Shown: piece after piece, positions 40,936 to 49,588 of the stretch
Layout: each line of letters starts with the position of its first letter
Numbering within the stretch: the stretch's first letter is position 1
Source of the DNA: Streptomyces albus subsp. albus
Lineage (GTDB): Bacteria; Actinomycetota; Actinomycetes; Streptomycetales; Streptomycetaceae
NCBI RefSeq assembly: GCF_000725885.1
Contig: NZ_JODR01000026.1
Location: forward strand, 36,345 to 100,344
Reading direction: 5' to 3'
Length of the DNA: 64,000 nt
Notes under the pieces: model-generated
Told to the model about the DNA's origin: nothing
Seen by the model: the letters and a program-made list of their open reading frames with translations, nothing else
The model's database searches: none
Program-made: the position numbers and the translations under genes

Positions 40936-41787
40936 ATGACATCTGCACAGCAGGACCCGGAGGCGCCCGGGAGCGGCAGCGGACCGTGGATCGACACCTC
41001 CAGACCGCACGCGGCACGGATGTACGACTACTACCTCGGGGGCAAGACGCACTACGAGGCGGACGTCAAGGCCGCCGAAGCGGTGGTCGCCACCCTGCCC
41101 GAGGTCGTCACCGCGGCACGCGCCAACCGGGACTTCATGATCCGCGCCACCCGCACCCTGGCGGCCGAGTACGGCGTACGGCAGTTCCTCGACATCGGCA
41201 GCGGCATCCCCACCGCACCCAATCTGCACCAGGTCGCACAGGCCGTAGCACCCGAGGCCCGGATCGTCTACACCGACAACGACCCCATCGTCCTCCAATA
41301 CGCGCAGGCCCTGCTGCGCAGCACCCCGGAGGGCCGTACCGCCTATCTGCACGCGGACGTCACCGACCCGGACTCGATCCTGCGGTCGTCCGAGTTACGC
41401 ACCACTTTGGATCTGGACCGTCCCGTCGCGGTGTCGGTCAACGCGCTGCTGCACTTCGTTACGGACGAGGCGGACCCCTACCGGATCGTGAGCGAGCTGC
41501 TCCGTCCGTTCGCCCCCGGCAGCTTCCTGTGCCTGAGCCACGGCATCGCCGACCTGCCCGACGACGGGACGGCCGAGCGGGCCGACGACGTGATAGGCAT
41601 CTACCGGCGGGCCGGCACCGCCTTCGTCCCGCGCACCCGGGAGCAGGTCGCCCTGTTCTTCGAGGGACTGGAACTGATCGAACCGGGGCTGACCATGGCC
41701 CACCAGTGGCGCCTCGGCAACGGACCGGGCAAGCGGCTGCCGCCGGGCGCGCTGACCCTGCACGTGGGAGTGGGCCGCAAGCCGTGA
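40936..41787 (+). CDS. SAM-dependent methyltransferase, DUF574 type (copy 3)
   Basis: 283 aa. IDTSRPHAARMYDYYLGGKT, HYEADVKAAEAVVATLPEVV, VRQFLDIGSGIPTAPNLHQV and RIVYTDNDPIVLQYAQALLR are almost the same as copy 2. Identity falls in the C-terminal third (ADDVIGIYRRAGTAFVPRTR). GGGGGGACG lies upstream. The 170-bp gap from copy 2 may hold its own promoter. Confidence 0.92.
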   Translation: MTSAQQDPEAPGSGSGPWIDTSRPHAARMYDYYLGGKTHYEADVKAAEAVVATLPEVVTAARANRDFMIRATRTLAAEYGVRQFLDIGSGIPTAPNLHQVAQAVAPEARIVYTDNDPIVLQYAQALLRSTPEGRTAYLHADVTDPDSILRSSELRTTLDLDRPVAVSVNALLHFVTDEADPYRIVSELLRPFAPGSFLCLSHGIADLPDDGTAERADDVIGIYRRAGTAFVPRTREQVALFFEGLELIEPGLTMAHQWRLGNGPGKRLPPGALTLHVGVGRKP

Positions 41788-41811
41788 CCGGAGGCGCCCG
41801 CCCAGGGGCCG

Positions 41812-41856
41812 TTGACAGGGCGGGACAGCGCGACGGAGCATGAGCAAGCGCTTAGA
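41812..41856 (+). promoter_or_regulatory. Candidate promoter with AAGCGCTT operator for the acyl-CoA dehydrogenase
   Basis: TTGACA at 41812-41817 is a good -35 element, with a weak -10 about 18 bp on. The palindrome AAGCGCTT (41846-41853) in a GAGCAAGCGCTTAG context follows, where it would overlap the start of transcription. Such AAGCGCTT sites are typical of TetR-family regulators of fatty-acid catabolism. The regulator is not in the window. Confidence 0.5.
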
Positions 41857-41899
41857 AACCTCGCTCCGTGCTGCCGCACCCGGGATCGGAAGTACCGCC

Positions 41900-43723
41900 A
41901 TGGCCACCACCGCACCGCTCCTCGCCCGCCGCGATCTCGACTTCCTGCTCCACGACTGGCTGGACGTCACCTCGCTGACCCGGCGCGAGCGCTACAAGGA
42001 GCACTCGCGGGAGACGTTCGACGACGCCCTCGACCTGAGCGAACGCATCGCCGCACGGCACTTCGCACCCCACAACAGGCGCAACGACCTGGAGGAACCC
42101 TGGTTCGACGGGGAGCGGGTGCACACCCACGAGGAAGTCGGCCCCGCCCTGGACGTGTTCGCCGAGTCCGGGCTGCTGGCCGCCGCCATGGACCAGGAGG
42201 CGGGCGGCATGGGACTGCCGCACACCGTCACCACCGCCTGCTTCGCCTTCTTCCAGGCCGCCAACATCGGCACCTCCGCCTACCCCTTCCTCACCCTCGG
42301 CAACGCTCGGCTGCTGTGCGCCCACGGCTCGCCCGAACAGATCGACACCTGGGTGCGGCCCATGCTCGAAGGACGGTTCTTCGGCACCATGTGCCTGTCC
42401 GAACCGCAGGCCGGCTCCTCGCTGGCGGACGTCACCACCCGCGCCGAACCGCAGGGCGACGGCACCTACCGGCTCTTCGGCACCAAGATGTGGATCTCCG
42501 GCGGCGACCACGAACTGGCCGAGAACATCGTCCACCTCGTACTGGCCCGCATCCCCGGCGGCCCGCCCGGCGTCAAGGGCCTCTCGCTCTTCCTCGTCCC
42601 CAAGTACCTGCCGGGGCCCGACGGCAGCCGCGGCGAGCGCAACGACGTGGTGCCCGCCGGCCTCAACCACAAGATGGGCTACCGGGGCACCACCAACACG
42701 CTGCTCGGCTTCGGCGAGGGGACCCGCCACCGTCCCGGCGGGAAGGCAGGCGCGGTGGGCACCCTGGTGGGCGCCGAACACCAGGGGCTGGCCTGCATGT
42801 TCCACATGATGAACGGCGCCCGGATCGGCGTCGGCGCGGGCGCCATGGCGCTCGGCTACACCGGATACCTCAAGTCCCTCGCCTACGCCCGTGAGCGGAC
42901 GCAGGGCCGCCCGCCGGCCGCGGGCGGCAAGGACGCGACCGCTCCCCAGGTGCCGATCGTCGAGCACACGGACGTACGCCGGATGCTGCTGGCGCAGAAG
43001 GCGTACGTGGAAGGCGCGCTGGCCCTGCTGCTGTACTGCTCCCGGCTGGTGGACGAACAGCAGTCCGCCGGTTCGGAGGAGGAACGCGAGCGGGCCGGGC
43101 TCCTGCTGGACGTGCTCACCCCGATCGCCAAGAGCTGGCCGTCCCAGTGGTGCCTCGAAGCCAACAGCCTGGCCATCCAGGTGCTCGGCGGCTACGGCTA
43201 CACCCGCGACCACGACGTCGAGCAGCACTACCGCGACAACCGTCTCAACCCCATCCACGAGGGCACCCACGGCATCCAGGGCCTGGACCTGCTGGGCCGC
43301 AAGGTGGTGCGCGGCGGCGGCGAGGGGCTGCGGGTACTGGGGGACGCCGTCGGACGGACGCTGGAGCGGGCCGCCGCGGCCGGCGGTGAGGCGGCCCGGC
43401 TCGGCGCGTCGCTGCGCGCCGCCTGGGAACGGGTGGTCACGGTCACGGCGCGGCTGTGGGAGCCGGGCGACCCCACGGTGGCACTGGCGAACTCGTCCGT
43501 CTATCTGGAGGCGGTCGGCCATGTGGTGGTGGCGTGGGTCTGGCTGGGCCAGTTCCTGGCCACCCTGTCGGCCGCAGGGCCGCAGGACGACCCCTTCCTG
43601 CTGGGCAAGCGGCAGGCGGCCCGGTACTTCTTCCGGGTGGAACTGCCCCGCACAGGGCCGCAGTTCGACCTGCTGGAGGCGCGGGAGACGGTCGTTCTGG
43701 ACACCGACCCGGACTGGCTCTGA
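41900..43723 (+). CDS. Acyl-CoA dehydrogenase, large FadE-type
   Basis: 607 aa from ATG 41900; ATG 41840 is in frame but would place the operator in the coding region. The FAD-dependent dehydrogenase core has GTMCLSEPQAGSSLADVTTR (substrate/FAD region) and YRLFGTKMWISGGDHELAEN. The catalytic-base segment is NPIHEGTHGIQGLDLLGRKV, and the FAD-binding segment is EANSLAIQVLGGYGYTRDHD. A ~100-residue C-terminal extension (GGEAARLGASLRAAWERVVT onward) marks the ~600-aa class. It catalyses alpha,beta-dehydrogenation of acyl-CoA. The gene ends within a 16-bp tandem repeat. Confidence 0.92.
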   Translation: MATTAPLLARRDLDFLLHDWLDVTSLTRRERYKEHSRETFDDALDLSERIAARHFAPHNRRNDLEEPWFDGERVHTHEEVGPALDVFAESGLLAAAMDQEAGGMGLPHTVTTACFAFFQAANIGTSAYPFLTLGNARLLCAHGSPEQIDTWVRPMLEGRFFGTMCLSEPQAGSSLADVTTRAEPQGDGTYRLFGTKMWISGGDHELAENIVHLVLARIPGGPPGVKGLSLFLVPKYLPGPDGSRGERNDVVPAGLNHKMGYRGTTNTLLGFGEGTRHRPGGKAGAVGTLVGAEHQGLACMFHMMNGARIGVGAGAMALGYTGYLKSLAYARERTQGRPPAAGGKDATAPQVPIVEHTDVRRMLLAQKAYVEGALALLLYCSRLVDEQQSAGSEEERERAGLLLDVLTPIAKSWPSQWCLEANSLAIQVLGGYGYTRDHDVEQHYRDNRLNPIHEGTHGIQGLDLLGRKVVRGGGEGLRVLGDAVGRTLERAAAAGGEAARLGASLRAAWERVVTVTARLWEPGDPTVALANSSVYLEAVGHVVVAWVWLGQFLATLSAAGPQDDPFLLGKRQAARYFFRVELPRTGPQFDLLEARETVVLDTDPDWL

Positions 43724-43772
43724 CCCGGACCGGCTCTGCCCCGGACCGGCTCTGGCCCGGACCGGCTTTGAC
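43709..43772. repeat. Four 16-bp tandem repeats across the acyl-CoA dehydrogenase stop codon
   Basis: CCGGACTGGCTCTGAC, CCGGACCGGCTCTGCC, CCGGACCGGCTCTGGC and CCGGACCGGCTTTGAC follow one another from 43709. The first copy contains the last codons and the TGA stop. Confidence 0.85.
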
Positions 43773-43774
43773 CC

Positions 43775-43810
43775 GGCGGCGGACGGGGCCGGGCCGTCCC
43801 GTCCGCCGCC
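43775..43810. terminator. Terminator between convergent acyl-CoA dehydrogenase and FAD/Rieske genes
   Basis: GGCGGCGGACGGG (43775-43787) pairs exactly with CCCGTCCGCCGCC (43798-43810), ten-base loop. Confidence 0.8.
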
Positions 43811-43819
43811 GCGCCCGGC

Positions 43820-45370
43820 TCAGTCCTCGCCCAGGTCGCGCCGTTCCAGCGGCCGGGTCGCCGGGCCCTGTATCACCGAACCGTCGGTGCCGAAGCGCGA
43901 GCCGTGGCAGGGGCACTCCCAGGCCGTCTCCGCGTCGTTGAACCGCACCAGACAGCCCAGATGGGTGCAGCGCGGGGAGAGGGCACGCAACTCGCCCTCC
44001 GGGGTGCGGTGCACCGCGCAGCGCCTGCCCCGCACCCGTACCAGCGCCCCCGTGCCGGGCGGGATCTCGTCCACCGAGTCCACGTGGCTGGGCCGCAGCC
44101 GGTCGCCCACGAACCGCCCGGCCACCGCCGACTGGAGCCGCAGCAGCGCCGGCCCGTCGGCGGGGCGCAGCCGCACCGGGTCGTACAGCCGCGCCCAGGG
44201 CGGCGGTTCCGCTTCGGTGATGTACGCGGCCAGCAGTTGCCCGGCCAGCACTCCCGAGGTCATCCCCCAGCCGCCGAAGCCGGTGGCCACATAGGCGTGC
44301 TGGGCGGCTGCGTGGAAGCGGCCGATGTAGGGCACCCGGTCCGTGGTCTCGTTGTCCTGGGTGGCCCAGCGGTGGGCCAGCCGCGCCCTGGGGAAGCGCT
44401 CGTAGGTCCAGGCGGCCAGCCGTTCATAGCGGGCGGCGACGGCGCCGATGCCCGGTGTCCCGGGCGTGAACGTCTCACCGGTGACGATCAGCAGCCGCCG
44501 CCCGGTCCCGAACGGGTAGGGCGCGGTGCGCACCGAGCGGGTGCCGCGCTCCGGGGACAGATAGGTGCCGCCCGGGTCGTCGCGGGCGGGCAGCACCGCG
44601 GAGAGGACCAGTTCGCGGCGGGGCTGGAGCCGGGAGAACAGCAGCGCCCTGTCGAACACCGGGTAGTGGGTGGCCACCACCACGTCGCGCGCGGCGACCT
44701 GTGCGCCGTTCTCGGCCGTCACCACGCACGGTTCGCCCTCGTCGAGGCCGACCACGCGGGTGCGCTCGTAAAGCAGTCCGCCGTGCCGCTGGATGTCGTC
44801 GGCCAGCGCCAGCAGGTACTTGCGGGGGTGGAACTGCGCCTGGTCCTCCACGCGGACGGCACCGCGCACCGGGAACGGCAGACCGGTGTCGGTGACGTAG
44901 GAGGCGGCGAGTCCGGCCTCGGCCGCCGCCGCTGCCTCCTCGCGCACCTCGTCCTCGTGCTCCGCGGACTCCACGTAGGTGTGGGCCGGTACCCGTTCGA
45001 GTTCGCAGTCGACGCCCAGTCCGGCGGCCACGGCGGCCACGTGCTCCACGGCCTGCTGCTGCGAGGCCGCGTAGTGCCGGGCCTGGTCGGCGCCCAGGTT
45101 GGCGCGCAGCCAGCTGTAGGCCAGCCCGTGCAGCGCGGAGACCTTCGCCGTGGTGTGGCCGGTGACGCCCGCGGCGAGCCGGTCGGACTCCAGTACGGCC
45201 ACGCTCCGGCCCGCGCGGGCCAGTTCCCAGGCCACCGAGAGGCCGGCCATGCCGCCGCCCACCACGGCGACGTCCACCTCGGTCCGGCTGTCGGGCGGCA
45301 GCGGCGGGCGGGGCGCCCCCGCCGCGGAGAGCATCCAGTAGGACTCGTATCCGACGGGCAGTGTGGTCAC
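43820..45370 (-). CDS. FAD-dependent oxidoreductase with C-terminal Rieske [2Fe-2S] domain
   Basis: 516 aa from GTG 45370. The FAD-binding motif is VDVAVVGGGMAGLSVAWELA; a DAO-type domain follows, with YVATGFGGWGMTSGVLAGQL near residue 365. The last ~95 residues form a Rieske domain: CTHLGC and CPCHGS supply the two Cys/two His ligands to the cluster. This fusion is common in actinobacteria and is annotated as glycine/D-amino-acid oxidase-like, substrate unknown. It is convergent with the acyl-CoA dehydrogenase and divergent from DUF6227. Confidence 0.9.
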   Translation of the reverse strand: MTTLPVGYESYWMLSAAGAPRPPLPPDSRTEVDVAVVGGGMAGLSVAWELARAGRSVAVLESDRLAAGVTGHTTAKVSALHGLAYSWLRANLGADQARHYAASQQQAVEHVAAVAAGLGVDCELERVPAHTYVESAEHEDEVREEAAAAAEAGLAASYVTDTGLPFPVRGAVRVEDQAQFHPRKYLLALADDIQRHGGLLYERTRVVGLDEGEPCVVTAENGAQVAARDVVVATHYPVFDRALLFSRLQPRRELVLSAVLPARDDPGGTYLSPERGTRSVRTAPYPFGTGRRLLIVTGETFTPGTPGIGAVAARYERLAAWTYERFPRARLAHRWATQDNETTDRVPYIGRFHAAAQHAYVATGFGGWGMTSGVLAGQLLAAYITEAEPPPWARLYDPVRLRPADGPALLRLQSAVAGRFVGDRLRPSHVDSVDEIPPGTGALVRVRGRRCAVHRTPEGELRALSPRCTHLGCLVRFNDAETAWECPCHGSRFGTDGSVIQGPATRPLERRDLGED

Positions 45371-45610
45371 CGCCGCGCTCCCTTCAGCCGCGGTCCGTCC
45401 CCCGTACCGTCCACCGTCTCGTTCCCCGCGTGACGCAGATCACCCCCGTCCGGGCTGTGAGGAGGGACGGACATCCGGCCGAAAAAACGCTTCCCCAACG
45501 GGTTTCGGCAAGTGGATTCCGCCAACTCCTCCCGCTCACCGCAGTCGGAGCGCTACGGTGTGTGCGCGCGGGGACGGTCGGTAGTCCGCTGCACGCCGGG
45601 AGGGTCCGCG

Positions 45611-46381
45611 ATGGGCGACGAAGCTCACCTGACGCCTGCTCACCACGTCCAGGAACTGCTGGCCCGCGCCCAGAACCCGTTCGACGTGCGCGACGAGGTC
45701 CTGGAGCGGCTACGCAGTGCGGTGATGTGCCACGTCGAACTCCACGGCTGGCGGCACCGCAATACCCCGCAGCCCGCGCTGCGATGCAGCAGTTTCCGCC
45801 ACGTTTTCCTGCTCGCCGACGGCAGCAGCCTGCCGCTGTGGGAGCTGTGCTATGACGCGCCCGACGCCACCGGCGAACTGCACGAGGTCTACGACGACGC
45901 CGAGGCGCTGCGCCGCTCCGAGCGCCGGGTCCACCGCCGGATGGGCGGCAGCCGCGAACCGGACCGGGCCGACGCCCGCCCCCTGACACCCTTCGACCGG
46001 CCACCGGGCGCCGCGGCCTCCCGTACGACGTACACGCAGGAGTACGCGGACAGCGACTCGGCCGAGCACGCCCGCAGGCTGCTGCGCCGTGCGGAGAACC
46101 CCGACCGGCCGGGTGAGGAGACGCTGCGGCTGCTGTCGTCGGCGCTCGGGCACCACATCATGCACGTACCCAAACCCCGCGCCCACCCCGGTGACTGCCA
46201 GGTGTGGTGCACGGTCTACCAGCACGCCTTCCTGCTCGCCGACGGCCGCGAGGTCAGCCTGTACGAGCTGGAGCACAACATGACGGGCAGCGGACGCCTG
46301 GTGTGCGAGGTCTACCTCGACGAGTCCGTCGCCGACCAGGCCGCCCACCGCCTCGCCCGCGAGCACGGCCTGGACCTGTAG
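45611..46381 (+). CDS. DUF6227 protein with internal duplication
   Basis: 256 aa. Two similar halves are visible. Half one has HHVQELLARAQNPFDVRDEV, FRHVFLLADGSSLPLWELCY and LHEVYDDAEALRRSERRVHR. Half two has EHARRLLRRAENPDRPGEET, YQHAFLLADGREVSLYELEH and LVCEVYLDESVADQAAHRLA. The linker (residues ~105-145) is hydrophilic. No signal or membrane segment. This family is Streptomyces-specific, of unknown function. GGAGGGTCC precedes the ATG. Confidence 0.85.
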   Translation: MGDEAHLTPAHHVQELLARAQNPFDVRDEVLERLRSAVMCHVELHGWRHRNTPQPALRCSSFRHVFLLADGSSLPLWELCYDAPDATGELHEVYDDAEALRRSERRVHRRMGGSREPDRADARPLTPFDRPPGAAASRTTYTQEYADSDSAEHARRLLRRAENPDRPGEETLRLLSSALGHHIMHVPKPRAHPGDCQVWCTVYQHAFLLADGREVSLYELEHNMTGSGRLVCEVYLDESVADQAAHRLAREHGLDL

Positions 46382-46453
46382 CGCCCCCACCACGCCACCC
46401 ACCCGACCCCCGGCCGCGCCCGTGCCGGCCACCGAACACCGGAGGAATGGGCC

Positions 46454-47824
46454 ATGCCCGCTCGTGGACGCCACCGCCGCCCCCAGCCACGTTCCGCCGC
46501 ACGCGTCTCCTTACGGATGACGGCCGGCGGGGCCGGCCTCGCCCTCCCGCTGGCCGCCGCCCAGATCACGCACGCCGCACCGGCCGACGTGTGGGAGAAG
46601 GTCGCCGCCTGCGAGAGCAGCGGCAAATGGAGCACCAACACCGGCAACGGCTACTTCGGCGGCCTCCAGTTCTCCCAGAGCACCTGGCAGGCGTACGGCG
46701 GCACGGCCTACGCCCCGCGCGCGGACCTCGCCTCCAGGAGCGAGCAGGTCGCGGTCGCCAAGAAGTTGCTGGGGGGCCAGGGGCCGGGCGCCTGGCCGAA
46801 CTGCGGGCCCCGCGCCGGACTGACGCGCGCCGACGCGGCACCCGCCGGCACACCCGCCGGGGTGAGCACGAGGGGAGCGCGGACGGACGACGACCGCGCC
46901 GGACAGAGCCGCCCGCAGCCGGAGCGCACCGGGCAGGCCGAGCGCGCCGAGGCGGCCAAGCGGGCCAAGGCGGACCGCGCCCGGGCGGAGCGGCTGAAGA
47001 AGCAGACCGCCTACGAGGTCGTCAGCGGTGACACCCTCTCGGCCATCGCCGACGCGCACAGCGTGGAGGGCGGCTGGCACCGCCTCTACGACTGGAACCG
47101 GCCCACCATCGGCGACGACCCGGATCTGATCCTGCCGGGCCAGCGGCTGGAGATGACCGGCCCCGGGCAGAAGACCCAGCGGAAGGCCGAGCGCGGCCCG
47201 GCCCGTACCGCGGCACCCGCCGAGCGCGGGGCCCAGCAGCGCACCCCGCAGCAGCAGGACCGGTCACAGCGGCAGCACCCCCGGCCGCAGAAGCCGGCCG
47301 CACCGCACAAGCAGCAGGCCGCACCGCAGAAGCAGACCCAGCGGCAGCAGGCCGCACCACCGAAGCAGGCGCCCCGGAAACAGACACCGCAGAAGCAGGC
47401 GCCGCAGCGCAAGGGGCCCACGGCGACCACGCCGGTGGCCGGGGTGGGCCCCAGCACGGCCTACCGGGCAGCCGGCGGGAGCTGGTCGTCCGGACACCAC
47501 ACGGGCGTGGACTTCCCCGTGGGCACCGGCACCACCGTCAGGGCGGTCGCCGAGGGCACGGTCGTCACCGCCGGGTGGGGCGACGCCTACGGGTACCAGG
47601 TGGTGCTGCGGCACCGGGACGGCAAGTACAGCCAGTACGGGCATCTGTCGGCCATCTCGGTGCGCGCGGGGCAGCCCGTGAACACGGGGCAGCGCATCGG
47701 CCGCTCCGGATCGACGGGCAATGCCACCGGTCCGCACCTGCACTTCGAGGTACGCACCGGGCCGGGTTACGGCAGCGACATCAACCCGCTGACGTACCTG
47801 CGGCAGCGCGGGGTGCGGATCTGA
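46454..47824 (+). CDS. Secreted Rpf-LysM-M23 cell-wall hydrolase
   Basis: 456 aa. A basic signal peptide (ARVSLRMTAGGAGLALPLAA) ends near AHAAPA. The resuscitation-promoting-factor domain follows: ADVWEKVAACESSGKWSTNT with catalytic Glu in CESSG, then GNGYFGGLQFSQSTWQAYGG. A charged linker leads to LysM (YEVVSGDTLSAIADAHSVEG) at ~195-240. After a Gln/Pro-rich stretch the M23 domain has HHTGVDFPVGTGTTVRAVAE and TGPHLHFEVRTGPGYGSD. It should cleave glycan and peptide bonds of peptidoglycan, as proposed for spore germination in Streptomyces RpfD-type proteins. GGAGGA precedes the start; the ~70-bp leader leaves no room for the c-di-AMP riboswitch seen on some rpf genes. Its 3' end overlaps the convergent ABC gene by 44 bp. 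Confidence 0.92.
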   Translation: MPARGRHRRPQPRSAARVSLRMTAGGAGLALPLAAAQITHAAPADVWEKVAACESSGKWSTNTGNGYFGGLQFSQSTWQAYGGTAYAPRADLASRSEQVAVAKKLLGGQGPGAWPNCGPRAGLTRADAAPAGTPAGVSTRGARTDDDRAGQSRPQPERTGQAERAEAAKRAKADRARAERLKKQTAYEVVSGDTLSAIADAHSVEGGWHRLYDWNRPTIGDDPDLILPGQRLEMTGPGQKTQRKAERGPARTAAPAERGAQQRTPQQQDRSQRQHPRPQKPAAPHKQQAAPQKQTQRQQAAPPKQAPRKQTPQKQAPQRKGPTATTPVAGVGPSTAYRAAGGSWSSGHHTGVDFPVGTGTTVRAVAEGTVVTAGWGDAYGYQVVLRHRDGKYSQYGHLSAISVRAGQPVNTGQRIGRSGSTGNATGPHLHFEVRTGPGYGSDINPLTYLRQRGVRI

Positions 47825-48542
47825 GCGCGGAGTCCGTCCCGCCGCCGTGCAGTTCCACGGTGCGGTCGCACCAGCGCTCCAGCAGCGTACGGTCGTGCCC
47901 CACCGCGAGCAGCGCGGCGCCGGAGCGGGCCCGGTAGTCCTCGACGACGGCGACGAGGGCCGCGGTGGTGGAGGCGTCCAGCATCGCGGTCATCTCGTCG
48001 CAGACCAGCACCCGGGGGCGCAGTGCCAGCGCGCGGGCCACGCAGGCCCGTTGCAGCTGCCCGTCGCTGACCTCGTGCGGGCGGCGGCCCAGCAGGTCCG
48101 GGCCCAGCCCGACAGCCCGTGCCAGCTCCCGGGTGCGGTCGGCCGCCCCGGCCTTGCGGCCGGTGGCGAGCAGCGGTTCGGCGATCAGTGCGGAGAGCGT
48201 CAGCCGGGGGTCGGCGGCCAGGCGGGGGCTCTGGAAGACGACGCCGACAGCGGTGCGCTGGGCGCGGGGCGCCCGGTGCCGGAAACCGCGGGCGGGCTCC
48301 CCGCCGAGGTGGACGGTGCCGGCGTCGGGGCGGTGCAGCAGTGCGGCCACCTTGGCCAGGGTGGACTTGCCGCAGCCGCTGGGCCCCAGCAGTCCGACGG
48401 CCTCGCCCTCCCGCAGGCTGAGGGAGACCCCGCGCAGCACCGGTGCGCGGCGGTCGTAGCCGGCGGTGATGTCCCGCAGTTCCAGCGCGTGGGGGCCGGC
48501 GCCGCCCGCAGGGCCGGTGTGGCGCGTGCGCGGCGGGGTCAC
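47781..48542 (-). CDS. Oligopeptide/nickel-type ABC transporter ATPase (DppF/NikE-like)
   Basis: 253 aa from GTG 48542, overlapping the previous gene as GTGA. Walker A is GLLGPSGCGKSTLAKVAALL; the signature is HEVSDGQLQRACVARALALR (SDGQ for the usual SGGQ); Walker B is RVLVCDEMTAMLDAST. Domain order and the upstream partner place it as the second ATPase of a DppD/F pair. Last gene of a five-gene operon, ending inside the convergent rpf gene. Confidence 0.9.
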   Translation of the reverse strand: MTPPRTRHTGPAGGAGPHALELRDITAGYDRRAPVLRGVSLSLREGEAVGLLGPSGCGKSTLAKVAALLHRPDAGTVHLGGEPARGFRHRAPRAQRTAVGVVFQSPRLAADPRLTLSALIAEPLLATGRKAGAADRTRELARAVGLGPDLLGRRPHEVSDGQLQRACVARALALRPRVLVCDEMTAMLDASTTAALVAVVEDYRARSGAALLAVGHDRTLLERWCDRTVELHGGGTDSALRSAPRAAAGTSAG

Positions 48543-49588
48543 ACCCGGCTCCCCTCGCGGCGGGCGGCCGGCCCCTCGCCGGCCGCGGCCGTCAGCGGGC
48601 GGTGGCAGGCCACTCCCCCGGTCAGCTGCGGGACCGTGGCGCAGACGTCGGCGGCCCGGTCGCAGCGCGGCGCGAACGCACAGCCGGCGGGCAGGTCGCC
48701 CAGTTCGGGCGGCATGCCGGGGATGGGGGTGAAGGACCGTTCCGGCAGCGCCTCCAGCAGCCCGCGGGCGTAAGGGTGGCGGGGGCCGGGCGTGCCGAAG
48801 AAGTCCGGTGCCGGGGCGAGTTCCACGATGCGGCCCGCGTACATGACCGCCACCCGGTCGGCGACCCGTTCGGCGGCGGCCAGGTCGTGGGTGATGATCA
48901 GCAGCCCGCGTCCTTCGTCGGTGTGTGCGCGCAGTTCGTCCACGGTGCGGTCCACCAGGTCGCGGTCGAGCCCGGTGGTCGGTTCGTCGGCCAGCAGCAG
49001 CGGCGCGTCACCGACGAGGGCGAGCGCGGTGGCGGCCCGCTGGGCGAGCCCGCCGGAGAGCTGGTGCGGATAGCGGTCGAGGTGGTCGGCGGGGAAGGCG
49101 GCGCGGCCGGCCGCGGTGAGGGTGGCCGCCCTCAGCTCCTCGCCCCGGGCCCCGGTCAGCTCCCGTACGGTCTCGGCCAGTTGGGAGCGGACGGTGCGTA
49201 CCGGCGTGAGATGGGCCGCGGGGCTCTGCGGTACGAGACCGACACGCCGGCCGCGTACGGTGCGGGCGAGGGTGGCCTCGTCGGCGGTGAGCAGATCGAG
49301 CCCGTCCGCCTCCCCTGGTCCGCGCAGCACCGCGCTCCCGCTGACGTGGGCGTTGCCGGGCAGCAGCCCCAGCAGCGCGGAGGCCAGCACGGACTTGCCG
49401 CAGCCGCTCTCCCCCACCAGCGCCAGGCACTCCCCGGGCGCGAGGTCGAGTCCGACATCGGTGACGGCGGCGACTTCCCGGCCGCCGCGCATCCGGAACC
49501 GTACGGTCAGCTCCCGTACGGACAGCAGTGGGTGGGCGGCGGCTGGGGGTCCCGCCACGGTTTCGGGGGTGAGGGTGTCGGCACTCAC
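48539..49588 (-). CDS. Oligopeptide/nickel-type ABC transporter ATPase (DppD/NikD-like)
   Basis: 349 aa from GTG 49588 (overlap GTGA with the permease). Walker A is ALVGESGCGKSVLASALLGL; signature PHQLSGGLAQRAATALALVG; Walker B PLLLADEPTTGLDRDLVDRT. The C-terminal oligopeptide_dimer region (CAFAPRCDRAADVCATVPQL) has the cysteine-rich motif of DppD/OppD that may hold an Fe-S cluster. Pairs with the following ATPase. Confidence 0.92.
   Translation of the reverse strand: MSADTLTPETVAGPPAAAHPLLSVRELTVRFRMRGGREVAAVTDVGLDLAPGECLALVGESGCGKSVLASALLGLLPGNAHVSGSAVLRGPGEADGLDLLTADEATLARTVRGRRVGLVPQSPAAHLTPVRTVRSQLAETVRELTGARGEELRAATLTAAGRAAFPADHLDRYPHQLSGGLAQRAATALALVGDAPLLLADEPTTGLDRDLVDRTVDELRAHTDEGRGLLIITHDLAAAERVADRVAVMYAGRIVELAPAPDFFGTPGPRHPYARGLLEALPERSFTPIPGMPPELGDLPAGCAFAPRCDRAADVCATVPQLTGGVACHRPLTAAAGEGPAARREGSRV

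Noticed and set aside
41840..41899. Upstream ATG for the acyl-CoA dehydrogenase
   Set aside because: It would put the AAGCGCTT operator and probable transcription start inside the coding region; ATG 41900 matches family starts better.
46382..46453. c-di-AMP (ydaO) riboswitch before the rpf gene
   Set aside because: The leader is only ~70 bp and lacks the conserved stems; the riboswitch would need more than 120 bases.
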